Shown here: piece after piece, positions 1 through 5,951 of the stretch | How positions within the stretch are numbered: position 1 is the first letter of the stretch | Layout of the letters: each line of letters begins with the position of its first letter | Assembly: GCA_001778455.1 (NCBI GenBank) | Contig: MFGX01000023.1 | Location: 25,061 to 31,522, forward strand | Length of the DNA: 6,462 nt | Direction of reading: 5' to 3' | Source: Candidatus Fraserbacteria bacterium RBG_16_55_9 | GTDB lineage: Bacteria > Bipolaricaulota > Bipolaricaulia > RBG-16-55-9 | The notes under the pieces: model-generated | What the model was told of the DNA's origin: nothing | What the model saw: the letters and a program-made list of their open reading frames with translations, nothing else | The model's database searches: none | Translations under genes and position numbers: made by a program

Positions 1-1691
1 AGATCCAGGAAGACAAACTGATCGTTGATGGTGACATTGAGGTCTTTTCCGGCTGTGAGATCCATCTCATCGAAGGAGCGCACATCGAGGCCGATTCCGA
101 GTTTCTCCTCGATCTCACGGATGTGACTGCCTCCCTTGCCGACCACAGAGGCGATGCGATCCTCGTCGATGTAGAGCACCGCGCGATTGTCAGATTTCAC
201 TTCGACGGAGACGCTTCCTTTGATCAGGCGGCTGAGCTCATATTCCAAGGTGCGCTCGGCCAGCTTCCAGATCTTCTTTTCGGCTACGATCTCTCCGACG
301 GGCATCACGACCACTTGCTCACCGAAGCTGTAGATCTCAAAGGCCAACTGCTTGGACTCGAAATCTCGCACTTCGATGACCGGGCGCGCCAGATCTTCGT
401 CTCCCATGCCCGTAGGGGCTTTAACAGTAAATTCGACTTCGTAGATCTGTCGCACGTCTCCCGCCTCGATGAATACGACGGTATCGACCACTTGTGGAAT
501 CATTCCTAGCTCGACGCGCCCGATGAGGCGCTGCAGCGAATCGATGCCGCGCGTGGCGTGCAAGACACCCACCATCCCCACGCCTGCCAGCCTCAAGTCT
601 GCAAACACTTGAAAATCTTCCGTGCGACGCATTTCGTCGAAGATGGTGTAATCGGGGCGCACGAGCAAGAGCACATCGGCCGTGTTGGCAATGTCGCCTT
701 CCAGAGCGGTGTATTGCGTGATCTCATCGCTCACCTCAAGATCCCTGGGCTTCTCCATCGTCTTGATGACCCAGCCGGCCTCTTCCAAGTAGTCCGCAAT
801 GGCCTGCACAAATGTAGATTTGCCCGCTCCCGGCGCCCCCGAGACCAACACGCCGCGATAGCGCTGATTGAGCCGTTCTTTCAAGAGATCTTCATACGCG
901 TAATCACTGAGATGAGTACGGGTCACGGGGCGGACGACTGTGATCTCCAGGGCGTCCGAAAAGGGCGGGCGCGCTATGGCAATACGCAAGTTTTTCAGTT
1001 GCACGACGGTCGAACCGCCCGAATCCATCTCAATGAAACCCTCTGGATGCTGCTCCGCGGCCTCGACGATCTCGCGCGCCATCACCTCGATCTCTTTTTC
1101 GGTCAACGGCTGATCGCTTAAGGAGACGATTTTCATCTCTCCGGGAGAGCCCTTTTTCGCTTTGGGGCGCATGCGCGCTCGTAGGTGTACGGACATGGTG
1201 GTCTCGTCGAAGTACGGCATGATCTTTAAGGACTCCAGTCGATGGGTGGCAGGGTTTTCAAAGTAGAGTACGGGTAGGCCGCGCGCCTCACAGACCAGTG
1301 CCTGCACCCGGTCGCTCGTGAGCAGTGTCGCGTTCTCTTCTTCCGCAAGTCGGCGAATGAGCGAATCCAATTCGCCGGACTCGTGGAGCCGCAGCACATC
1401 GCCGCGCGGGCGTTCGCCCTTATATTGAAGCTGAACGCTGCCTTCCCAGCTGAGGGCCTGCAGCTGTTTCAATTCGTTGAGACCAGCAAAGCCCGTCTCT
1501 TGGCCATTTTCTGCCTGGGCTTCCAGTTCAGCCAAGGCGATCTCCGGCACAATGAAAGTGGCGGCTTGAAAACGGCCTTGGCGGACTTCTTCGGTGATTC
1601 GCCCATCCACGATCACGCTCGTGTCGAGCACATAGAGATCGGTCTGGCTCGTGGCCTTAGGGGAGTTTACACTCTCTTTACGCGTACTCAT
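1..1691 (-). CDS. PIN domain-P-loop ATPase-KH domain protein (PINA/COG1855-like), 3' end beyond window
   Basis: Translating the minus strand from ATG 1691 gives 563 open codons to the window edge, so the C-terminus is missing. An N-terminal PIN nuclease domain covers about residues 18-145 with all expected acidic residues: D23 (in LDTSVIVDG), E55, D109 (GELDS) and D127 (TSDRVQ). A PilT/secretion-type ATPase follows at about 255-425, with Walker A GAPGAGKST at 285-293, a Walker B-like YTIFDE ending at D352-E353, and a histidine in GVLHATR (H378). A KH RNA/DNA-binding fold follows, with its GxxG loop (GKGG) at 518-521. This order is that of the archaeal PIN-ATPase family. One Sulfolobus member, PINA, is a hexameric ATPase that acts with Holliday-junction enzymes. 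A role here in DNA repair or nucleic-acid processing is inference. The start is fixed by an ATGA overlap with the upstream GAF gene, which implies translational coupling. It is not a toxin-antitoxin VapC, because the protein is far too long and no antitoxin is adjacent. Confidence 0.9.
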   Translation of the reverse strand, partial: MSTRKESVNSPKATSQTDLYVLDTSVIVDGRITEEVRQGRFQAATFIVPEIALAELEAQAENGQETGFAGLNELKQLQALSWEGSVQLQYKGERPRGDVLRLHESGELDSLIRRLAEEENATLLTSDRVQALVCEARGLPVLYFENPATHRLESLKIMPYFDETTMSVHLRARMRPKAKKGSPGEMKIVSLSDQPLTEKEIEVMAREIVEAAEQHPEGFIEMDSGGSTVVQLKNLRIAIARPPFSDALEITVVRPVTRTHLSDYAYEDLLKERLNQRYRGVLVSGAPGAGKSTFVQAIADYLEEAGWVIKTMEKPRDLEVSDEITQYTALEGDIANTADVLLLVRPDYTIFDEMRRTEDFQVFADLRLAGVGMVGVLHATRGIDSLQRLIGRVELGMIPQVVDTVVFIEAGDVRQIYEVEFTVKAPTGMGDEDLARPVIEVRDFESKQLAFEIYSFGEQVVVMPVGEIVAEKKIWKLAERTLEYELSRLIKGSVSVEVKSDNRAVLYIDEDRIASVVGKGGSHIREIEEKLGIGLDVRSFDEMDLTAGKDLNVTINDQFVFLD

Positions 1692-2155
1692 GCATGTCTT
1701 TCCGCAAGCAATTCGGCCACCTCAGCCAAGAATGTTTCATCGACCGCAGAGAAGGCGGAGAGCGTATCGCTGTCGATATCGATCTCGCCGAGCACACGGC
1801 CCGCTTTCACGATCGGTACGACGATCTCGGATCGGGTGTAAGGGAAACACGCCAGATAGCGTGGATCCTTGTTGACGTCGTCGACGATGACGGTTCGCCG
1901 TTCGCGCGCCGCCAGGCCGCAGATCCCTTGGCCAATCGGAATGCGCACATGCCCAGTTGCTTCGGGGCCATCCCAAGCGGTTAAGATCAGTTCTTGACCT
2001 TGAACTAGATAGATTCCAACCCAATTGTAGTGAGGTACAGAGCGATGGAGCGTTCGGGCCACGAGCTCACAAGCCTTTTGGAAACTCATGGACTTCAGCT
2101 CTGTTGCGAGACGTTGTTGAAGGAGTTTCATTCGATTCCCTTTCACAAAAATCAT
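1688..2155 (-). CDS. GAF-domain protein, free methionine-(R)-sulfoxide reductase-like
   Basis: A 155-residue cytosolic protein made of one GAF domain (about residues 25-152). It resembles the fRMsr/YebR family, which reduces free methionine-R-sulfoxide using redox cysteines and thioredoxin. Family marks: NWVGIYL at 44-50, RIPIGQGICG at 71-80, C79 and C103 spaced 24 apart as for Cys94 and catalytic Cys118 of the E. coli enzyme, E110 in SEIVVP, and D126/D128 in IDIDS. The third E. coli cysteine (Cys84) is replaced by H69. The chosen ATG has GGGAG 7 nt upstream. ATG 2131, preceded by AAAGGG, would give 147 residues and is a good alternative. An ATG at 2224 would place the coding start over the tRNA promoter's -35 box and lacks support. 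The last codons overlap the PIN-ATPase start by 4 nt. A generic ligand-sensing GAF protein cannot be excluded, but the cysteine spacing favours the reductase. Confidence 0.85.
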   Translation of the reverse strand: MIFVKGNRMKLLQQRLATELKSMSFQKACELVARTLHRSVPHYNWVGIYLVQGQELILTAWDGPEATGHVRIPIGQGICGLAARERRTVIVDDVNKDPRYLACFPYTRSEIVVPIVKAGRVLGEIDIDSDTLSAFSAVDETFLAEVAELLAERHA

Positions 2156-2162
2156 ACTACCA

Positions 2163-2167
2163 CTCCC
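2163..2167 (-). promoter_or_regulatory. Ribosome binding site for the GAF gene
   Basis: On the minus strand GGGAG is followed by a 7-nt spacer and ATG 2155. It is the reason for preferring this start over ATG 2224. It does not rule out ATG 2131, which has its own AAAGGG 6 nt upstream. Confidence 0.5.
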
Positions 2168-2217
2168 TATCCACCGCAACCTGCCTCCACAGCGCAGAAA
2201 GAGGACGAGCGCCAACC

Positions 2218-2246
2218 TTGACAACCCTTGCGGAACGCGTTATGAT
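2218..2246 (+). promoter_or_regulatory. Sigma70-type promoter for tRNA-Leu and plsX
   Basis: TTGACA (2218-2223) and TATGAT (2241-2246) are separated by exactly 17 bp. The -35 box matches the consensus fully and the -10 box differs at one position. Transcription should begin near 2252-2254, giving a leader of about 28 nt before the tRNA. No gene stands between it and plsX other than the tRNA and no terminator is visible, so it probably also feeds the fatty-acid genes. Confidence 0.8.
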
Positions 2247-2280
2247 CGCCTCGATACGTTTTCGTTGTTCCGGGTAGCTG

Positions 2281-2362
2281 GCCGAGGTGGCGGAATTGGC
2301 AGACGCGCACGTTTGAGGGGCGTGTGGGGTAACCCGTGGGGGTTCGAGTCCCCCCCTCGGCA
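2281..2362 (+). tRNA. tRNA-Leu (anticodon GAG)
   Basis: A full class II cloverleaf can be drawn. The acceptor stem GCCGAGG pairs perfectly with CCTCGGC (2355-2361), and A2362 is the discriminator. The D stem is 2290-2292 with 2304-2306, and its loop carries GG. The anticodon stem is 2308-2312 with 2320-2324. The anticodon loop TTGAGGG places GAG at 2315-2317, reading leucine codons CUC and CUU. A long variable arm (2325-2337, GGG/CCC stem) fits leucine. The T arm is GGGGG-TTCGAGT-CCCCC (2338-2354). The 3' CCA is not encoded (the genome reads CCC after the discriminator), so it must be added by tRNA nucleotidyltransferase. Confidence 0.97.
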
Positions 2363-2370
2363 CCCGAGGG
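2354..2370 (+). promoter_or_regulatory. Hairpin across tRNA 3' end and plsX Shine-Dalgarno
   Basis: CCCTCGG (2354-2360) and CCGAGGG (2364-2370) form a perfect 7-bp inverted repeat around CAC. The left arm is almost entirely the tRNA acceptor 3' strand. The right arm repeats the sequence of the tRNA 5' acceptor strand and contains part of the plsX Shine-Dalgarno (GAGGGAGG, 2366-2373). The hairpin and the folded tRNA are therefore mutually exclusive. No T-run follows, so it is not an intrinsic terminator. Any regulatory effect is inferred. Confidence 0.4.
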
Positions 2371-2379
2371 AGGCCTGGG

Positions 2380-3405
2380 ATGGATCGGCCCAGAGTGATC
2401 CTAGATACGCAAGGGGGCGATCGTGGCCCGGCGGAGATCATTGTCGGGGGCATCAAAGCGGCCGACGCCTTCGATGCAGAAGTAATCCTGGCAGGGGACC
2501 AGAGCACCATTGAAGGTGAGATGAGCCGCCGTGCCAAACGGCGTTTCACCATCCTCCATGCCCCGGAGATTGTCACCATGGAGGATATCCCTACCGAGGC
2601 CGTGCGCCGCAAGAAAGAAAGCTCCTTAATCAAGGGGATTGAATACATCCGCCAAGGTCTGGCCAATGCGTTTGTGAGTCCAGCCAACACGGGTGCGGTC
2701 ATGGCGGCTTCGCTTCTCAATCTGGGGCGCATTCGCGGGATCGATCGACCGGGCATTGCTGCCGTCATCCCTACCGTTCGCGGTCGCAACGTACTCATCA
2801 TTGACGTGGGGGCCAACGTCGATTGTGATGCGGAAAACTTGAAGGAATTTGCCATCATGGGCACCGTCTACGCTCAGGAGATCTTGGGCATCGAAGAACC
2901 CAAAGTTGGATTGCTCAATATCGGCAGCGAGCGGCGCAAGGGGAACGAGCTGGCTCTGAAGACCTTCTTCTTGCTGGAGCATCTGGGAAATTTTTCAGGC
3001 AACGTCGAAGGCCATCAGGTTCTCGAGGGCCAAGTCGACGTGGTGGTCTGCGATGGTTTTGCGGGGAATGTGCTGCTCAAATCGTATGAAGGAGGAGCGG
3101 CTGCCACAGTCGAATTCCTGCAAAAAGCCATCGCAAAGGACTTCTTTGCCCGGCTGGGTGCGTTCATTCTGCTGCCTGCTCTTAGAAATTTTAAGCGCAG
3201 CATCAGCGCGGCCCGCTACGGAGGCGCGCCGCTCTTGGGCGTCAAGGGGGTTGTGATCATCGCTCACGGCAACTCCGATGCGGAAGCCATCAAGAATGCG
3301 ATCCGTGTGGCTGTTGAATCTGTGCGACACGATCTCGTCGGAAAAATTGAGCGGGGCTTGGCAGAGCACCTACCCCGTTCCGCCGCCAAGGAAGTAACCA
3401 CGTGA
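2380..3405 (+). CDS. plsX: Phosphate acyltransferase PlsX
   Basis: A 341-residue protein of normal family length. PlsX is a peripheral membrane enzyme that converts acyl-ACP and inorganic phosphate to acyl-phosphate, the donor used by PlsY for the first acylation of glycerol-3-phosphate. Family signatures appear in order: QGGDRGP at 11-17 (usually written MGGDxGP), RRKKESS at 76-82, NTGA at 103-106, DVGAN at 142-146, RKGNEL at 186-191, CDGFAGNVLLK at 224-234, and ARYGGAPLLGVKG at 278-290 followed by AHG at 295-297. The start is set by GAGGGAGG (2366-2373), 6 nt before the ATG and only 4 nt past the tRNA. The stop overlaps the fabH start as GTGA, so the two are likely translationally coupled. 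Confidence 0.97.
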   Translation: MDRPRVILDTQGGDRGPAEIIVGGIKAADAFDAEVILAGDQSTIEGEMSRRAKRRFTILHAPEIVTMEDIPTEAVRRKKESSLIKGIEYIRQGLANAFVSPANTGAVMAASLLNLGRIRGIDRPGIAAVIPTVRGRNVLIIDVGANVDCDAENLKEFAIMGTVYAQEILGIEEPKVGLLNIGSERRKGNELALKTFFLLEHLGNFSGNVEGHQVLEGQVDVVVCDGFAGNVLLKSYEGGAAATVEFLQKAIAKDFFARLGAFILLPALRNFKRSISAARYGGAPLLGVKGVVIIAHGNSDAEAIKNAIRVAVESVRHDLVGKIERGLAEHLPRSAAKEVTT

Positions 3406-4394
3406 ACCATACAAGGCGGCCGGGGATCGCAGGCATTGGAGCAGCTGTTCCTGATCTGGTGCTTACCAACGCTGATCTGGAAAAGATGGTGGAGACGTCC
3501 GATGAGTGGATTACATCGCGCACGGGCATCAAAGAGCGGCACATCTTGAAGGAGAGCGAGGATCCCGCTGATCTCGGAGTGCAGGCGGCCCAGAGGGCGC
3601 TCGATCAAGCTGGGCTCTCACCTCAGGACTTAGATTTCGTGATCACCGCGACCAATCTTCCCGAGCTGCCCGTTCCTGGATCATCCCCTTTCATCTGCGA
3701 AGGCCTAAAGATCGGCAAGGATGTCCCTTTCTTCGACCTCATTGCGGGCTGCACCGGTTTCGTCTATGCACTGACGGTGGCTGGGGATCTTGTTCGATCG
3801 GAGAAATACGAGAACATTCTTGTTGTGGGCCTAGAAGCTCTCTCGCGATTTACAGATTGGGAGGACCGCTTGACCTGTGTGCTCTTCGGGGATGGAGCGG
3901 GTGCAGCTGTCGTGCGCTCCATGCCCGACGACCGGGGCATTCTCGCTTCGTGTCTATCCGCCGACAGTTCAAAATGGAATCTTTTGTATATGGAGGGCGG
4001 AGGGATCAAATATCCAGCGAGCCCCAAGACACTCGAGCGTCGGATGCACTACCTCCGCATGGAGGGTGGAGGAGTCTTTAAGAGCGCCGTCACCATGATG
4101 GAGAGGACCACGCAGAAGGCGCTCGAAGATGCCGGTCTCACCAAGGAAGATGTGGACTGGGTGGTTCCGCATCAAGCCAATCTAAGGATTCTTCGAGCAT
4201 TTGCTGACCGCTATGAGATCCCGATGGAGAAGGTCATCGTCAATGTAGATCGCTACGGCAACACCTCGACAGCTTCCATCCCGATTGCGCTGAGCGAGGC
4301 TGTAGCCGATAAGCGCATTCGTCCTGGCCATATTGTGGTCTTGAATGCTTTCGGCGCAGGCGTCACCTATGGTGCCGTCGTGCTGCGGTGGTAG
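3402..4394 (+). CDS. fabH: 3-oxoacyl-ACP synthase III (KAS III) FabH
   Basis: A 330-residue thiolase-fold condensing enzyme that starts fatty-acid chains by joining an acyl-CoA primer to malonyl-ACP in the cytosol. The catalytic triad is intact: C117 in AGCTGF, H257 in VPHQAN and N287 in YGNTST. Other family marks are the N-terminal TSDEWITSRTGIKERH (32-47), LFGDGAGAAV (161-170), and the C-terminal AFGAGVTYGAVVLRW. The start is GTG, overlapping the plsX TGA by 4 nt, with AAGGAAG (3388-3394) 7 nt upstream. Its place between plsX and fabD is the common bacterial arrangement and separates it from chalcone-synthase-like or secondary-metabolism homologues. Confidence 0.97.
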   Translation: MNHTRRPGIAGIGAAVPDLVLTNADLEKMVETSDEWITSRTGIKERHILKESEDPADLGVQAAQRALDQAGLSPQDLDFVITATNLPELPVPGSSPFICEGLKIGKDVPFFDLIAGCTGFVYALTVAGDLVRSEKYENILVVGLEALSRFTDWEDRLTCVLFGDGAGAAVVRSMPDDRGILASCLSADSSKWNLLYMEGGGIKYPASPKTLERRMHYLRMEGGGVFKSAVTMMERTTQKALEDAGLTKEDVDWVVPHQANLRILRAFADRYEIPMEKVIVNVDRYGNTSTASIPIALSEAVADKRIRPGHIVVLNAFGAGVTYGAVVLRW

Positions 4395-4400
4395 AAGAAG

Positions 4401-4916
4401 ATGCTGAGAACTGTACTGCTGCTGGTCATCCTAATTGGTGCTATTGCAATCGTTAGCCTGCTTTTCCTTTCTGGACATACTCTTCAGCGGACAAGTTCAC
4501 AAGCTGATTTTGCTCTACAGTATCACTTTTCCGCAGAGACGTATTATCAGGATATTGACATTCATCAGTCAACACTTACCTACACACGCTTTGAAGATAC
4601 GGAGCGCAAATGTGAAACTTGGATTCCACAAGCGCCCTGTTGGACCCCGAATGACTTGAAAACAAGCCAAGCCATGCTTACGACAGATGAACTGCAATCG
4701 CTGAAGGATCTAATAGAGCAAACCCATTTCATGGAGCTGAAAGACACGTATGGTGGAGCGGACGCCAACCAGAGATACTATACTTATCTCTTCTCTGTCC
4801 AGCTCGGCGACGTAAAGAAGACGGTCACATATCAAAGCTTCCCCGGCGCAGCCTCAATGCCAGAAGCGCTAACGCAACTTCAGGAAATCTTATTCCAATT
4901 GGTGAAGAAGTGGTGA
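4401..4916 (+). CDS. Unrecognised membrane-anchored protein within the fab cluster
   Basis: A 171-residue protein I do not recognise. Residues 4-24 form one strong hydrophobic segment after an N-terminal Met-Leu-Arg, consistent with a signal anchor or uncleaved signal peptide. The remaining 145 or so residues are polar and probably extracytoplasmic. That part has two cysteines, C71 and C80, which could form a disulfide, and many Tyr and Thr residues. A C-terminal section has the pattern LTTDELQSLKDLIEQ (93-107), YYTY, a KKTVTY strand and a final amphipathic helix. This recalls small secreted alpha/beta domains such as DUF6438 or emfourin-like proteins, but the likeness is only a pattern. The gene begins 6 nt after fabH with a weak purine-rich site (AGAAGAAG) and is cotranscribed by position. 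Its base composition is visibly AT-richer than its neighbours: positions 4501-4620 are about 40% GC. Confidence 0.75.
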   Translation: MLRTVLLLVILIGAIAIVSLLFLSGHTLQRTSSQADFALQYHFSAETYYQDIDIHQSTLTYTRFEDTERKCETWIPQAPCWTPNDLKTSQAMLTTDELQSLKDLIEQTHFMELKDTYGGADANQRYYTYLFSVQLGDVKKTVTYQSFPGAASMPEALTQLQEILFQLVKKW

Positions 4917-5000
4917 CAGACTGATCCAAGAGCGCTCGCTCCTTCCGCCCTATCATAGCCTGGTATCCTTTACGAAGTGGATATTTGCAGCCTTCGACGC

Positions 5001-5013
5001 TAAGATGTGATCC
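5001..5013 (+). promoter_or_regulatory. Extended Shine-Dalgarno-like site for fabD
   Basis: TAAGATGTGATCC resembles the extended complement of the 16S rRNA 3' tail (TAAGGAGGTGATCC), with one base missing and one changed. It ends 8 nt before ATG 5022. The core GGAGG is degraded, but the flanking GTGATCC can pair with GGAUCAC of 16S rRNA. This supports ATG 5022 and explains the upstream in-frame GTG 5007 as part of the binding site. Confidence 0.4.
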
Positions 5014-5021
5014 GACACCAT

Positions 5022-5909
5022 ATGAAAACCGCCTTGGTCTTCCCCGGCCAAGGTTCTCAATCCGTAGGCATGGGCAAAGAGTTCTATGAGCGCTTCCCGC
5101 AACAGATCGAGCCCTTCTATCAGCGCGCCCACCAAGCCTTGGGCTTTGATCTCAAACAACTGATCTTCGAGGGACCCGATGAAAGACTCACGCTCACGCA
5201 AAACGCTCAACCAGCGATTCTTCTAGACAGCGTCATCAAACACGAACTCCTCAAAGGGCGCTTAAAGCCGGATGTGGGAGCGGGGCACAGCTTGGGTGAG
5301 TATTCCGCTCTGGCCTGCGCGGGTGTTTTATCGTTGGAAGATGCGCTCCAACTCGTTCATAACCGCGGGAAGTACATGCAGGAAGCGGTGCCCGTGGGTC
5401 AAGGCGCTATGGTAGCGATCCTCAAGCTCGAAGCCGAAAGAGTCGAAGAGATTTGCATAGCAACCGGGGCAGAGATCGCCAACTTCAATGCGCCGGGACA
5501 GATCGTGATCTCCGGAGAACGCGAACGAGTGCTGCAATCTAAGAAACTGGCAGAAGAGGCGGGAGGCCGAGGCATCGAACTGGAGGTCTCGGCTCCCTTT
5601 CACTCCTCACTCATGGCACCTGCCGAGGCACGCCTGAAGCTAGACATTGAGCGTGTGAGATTTGAAAAACCCGCTTTCCCCGTGATCTCGACAGTCAGTG
5701 GCCAACCCGAGACAGATCCAAAGCGCATTCAGGCGCTTTTGATGAAGCAGATCACGAGCCAAGTCCGCTGGGTAGACTACATAAAAACCATGAAATCTCT
5801 GGGAGTCAAACGACTCATCGAAGTCGGACCGGGAGAAGTACTCACTCGCCTCAACCGCCGGATCGACATAGCGCTGGAATCGACAGCATTTACAGCGGCC
5901 TTCGCGTAG
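5022..5909 (+). CDS. fabD: Malonyl-CoA:ACP transacylase FabD
   Basis: A 295-residue enzyme that transfers malonyl from CoA to acyl carrier protein, supplying the extender unit for FabH and the other condensing enzymes. The alpha/beta-hydrolase-like active site is complete: Q10 in FPGQGSQ, nucleophile S90 in GHSLGEYSALA, R115 in NRGKYMQ and H194 in APFHSSLM. The ferredoxin-like insert and C-terminal RLIEVGPGEVLTRL are also present. ATG 5022 puts the FPGQGSQ motif at the usual distance from the N-terminus. GTG 5007 would add five residues and is less likely. The 105 bp separating it from the preceding gene contain no convincing promoter or terminator that I can find, so it may depend on read-through from the plsX promoter. 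Confidence 0.96.
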   Translation: MKTALVFPGQGSQSVGMGKEFYERFPQQIEPFYQRAHQALGFDLKQLIFEGPDERLTLTQNAQPAILLDSVIKHELLKGRLKPDVGAGHSLGEYSALACAGVLSLEDALQLVHNRGKYMQEAVPVGQGAMVAILKLEAERVEEICIATGAEIANFNAPGQIVISGERERVLQSKKLAEEAGGRGIELEVSAPFHSSLMAPAEARLKLDIERVRFEKPAFPVISTVSGQPETDPKRIQALLMKQITSQVRWVDYIKTMKSLGVKRLIEVGPGEVLTRLNRRIDIALESTAFTAAFA

Positions 5910-5951
5910 CGATTGCCTTTCACCTCTAGACCTGCTACAAAGGTACCCGAC

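Noticed and set aside
558..1121. Plus-strand 187-codon open frame, and similar ones at 123-509 and 1383-1841
   Set aside because: They lie antisense to the PIN-ATPase-KH gene, whose motifs are continuous on the minus strand. Their translations show no recognisable domain.
1..1691. VapC toxin or type IV pilus PilT annotation
   Set aside because: The PIN, ATPase and KH domains in one long chain fit neither a stand-alone toxin nor a pilus retraction motor. No antitoxin or pilus genes are adjacent.
2156..2224. N-terminal extension of the GAF protein to ATG 2224
   Set aside because: It would start over the TTGACA box, adds Arg-rich sequence unlike the family, and the downstream ATGs have better ribosome sites.
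2197..2225. Leftward promoter with TTGTCA as -35, overlapping the rightward -35
   Set aside because: The hexamer at 17-bp spacing is CTTTCT, which matches TATAAT at only two positions. No promoter for the leftward pair could be supported.
2157..2864. Minus-strand 235-codon open frame
   Set aside because: It runs antisense through plsX, the tRNA and the promoter. The composition is typical of a shadow frame and there is no domain.
4930..4941. Possible terminator GAGCGCTCGCTC after the unknown gene
   Set aside because: The stem would have a 2-nt loop, or only 4 bp, and no T-run follows.
4951..4969. TATCAT and TATCCT as -10 boxes for a fabD promoter
   Set aside because: Neither has a recognisable -35 hexamer at 16-18 bp.
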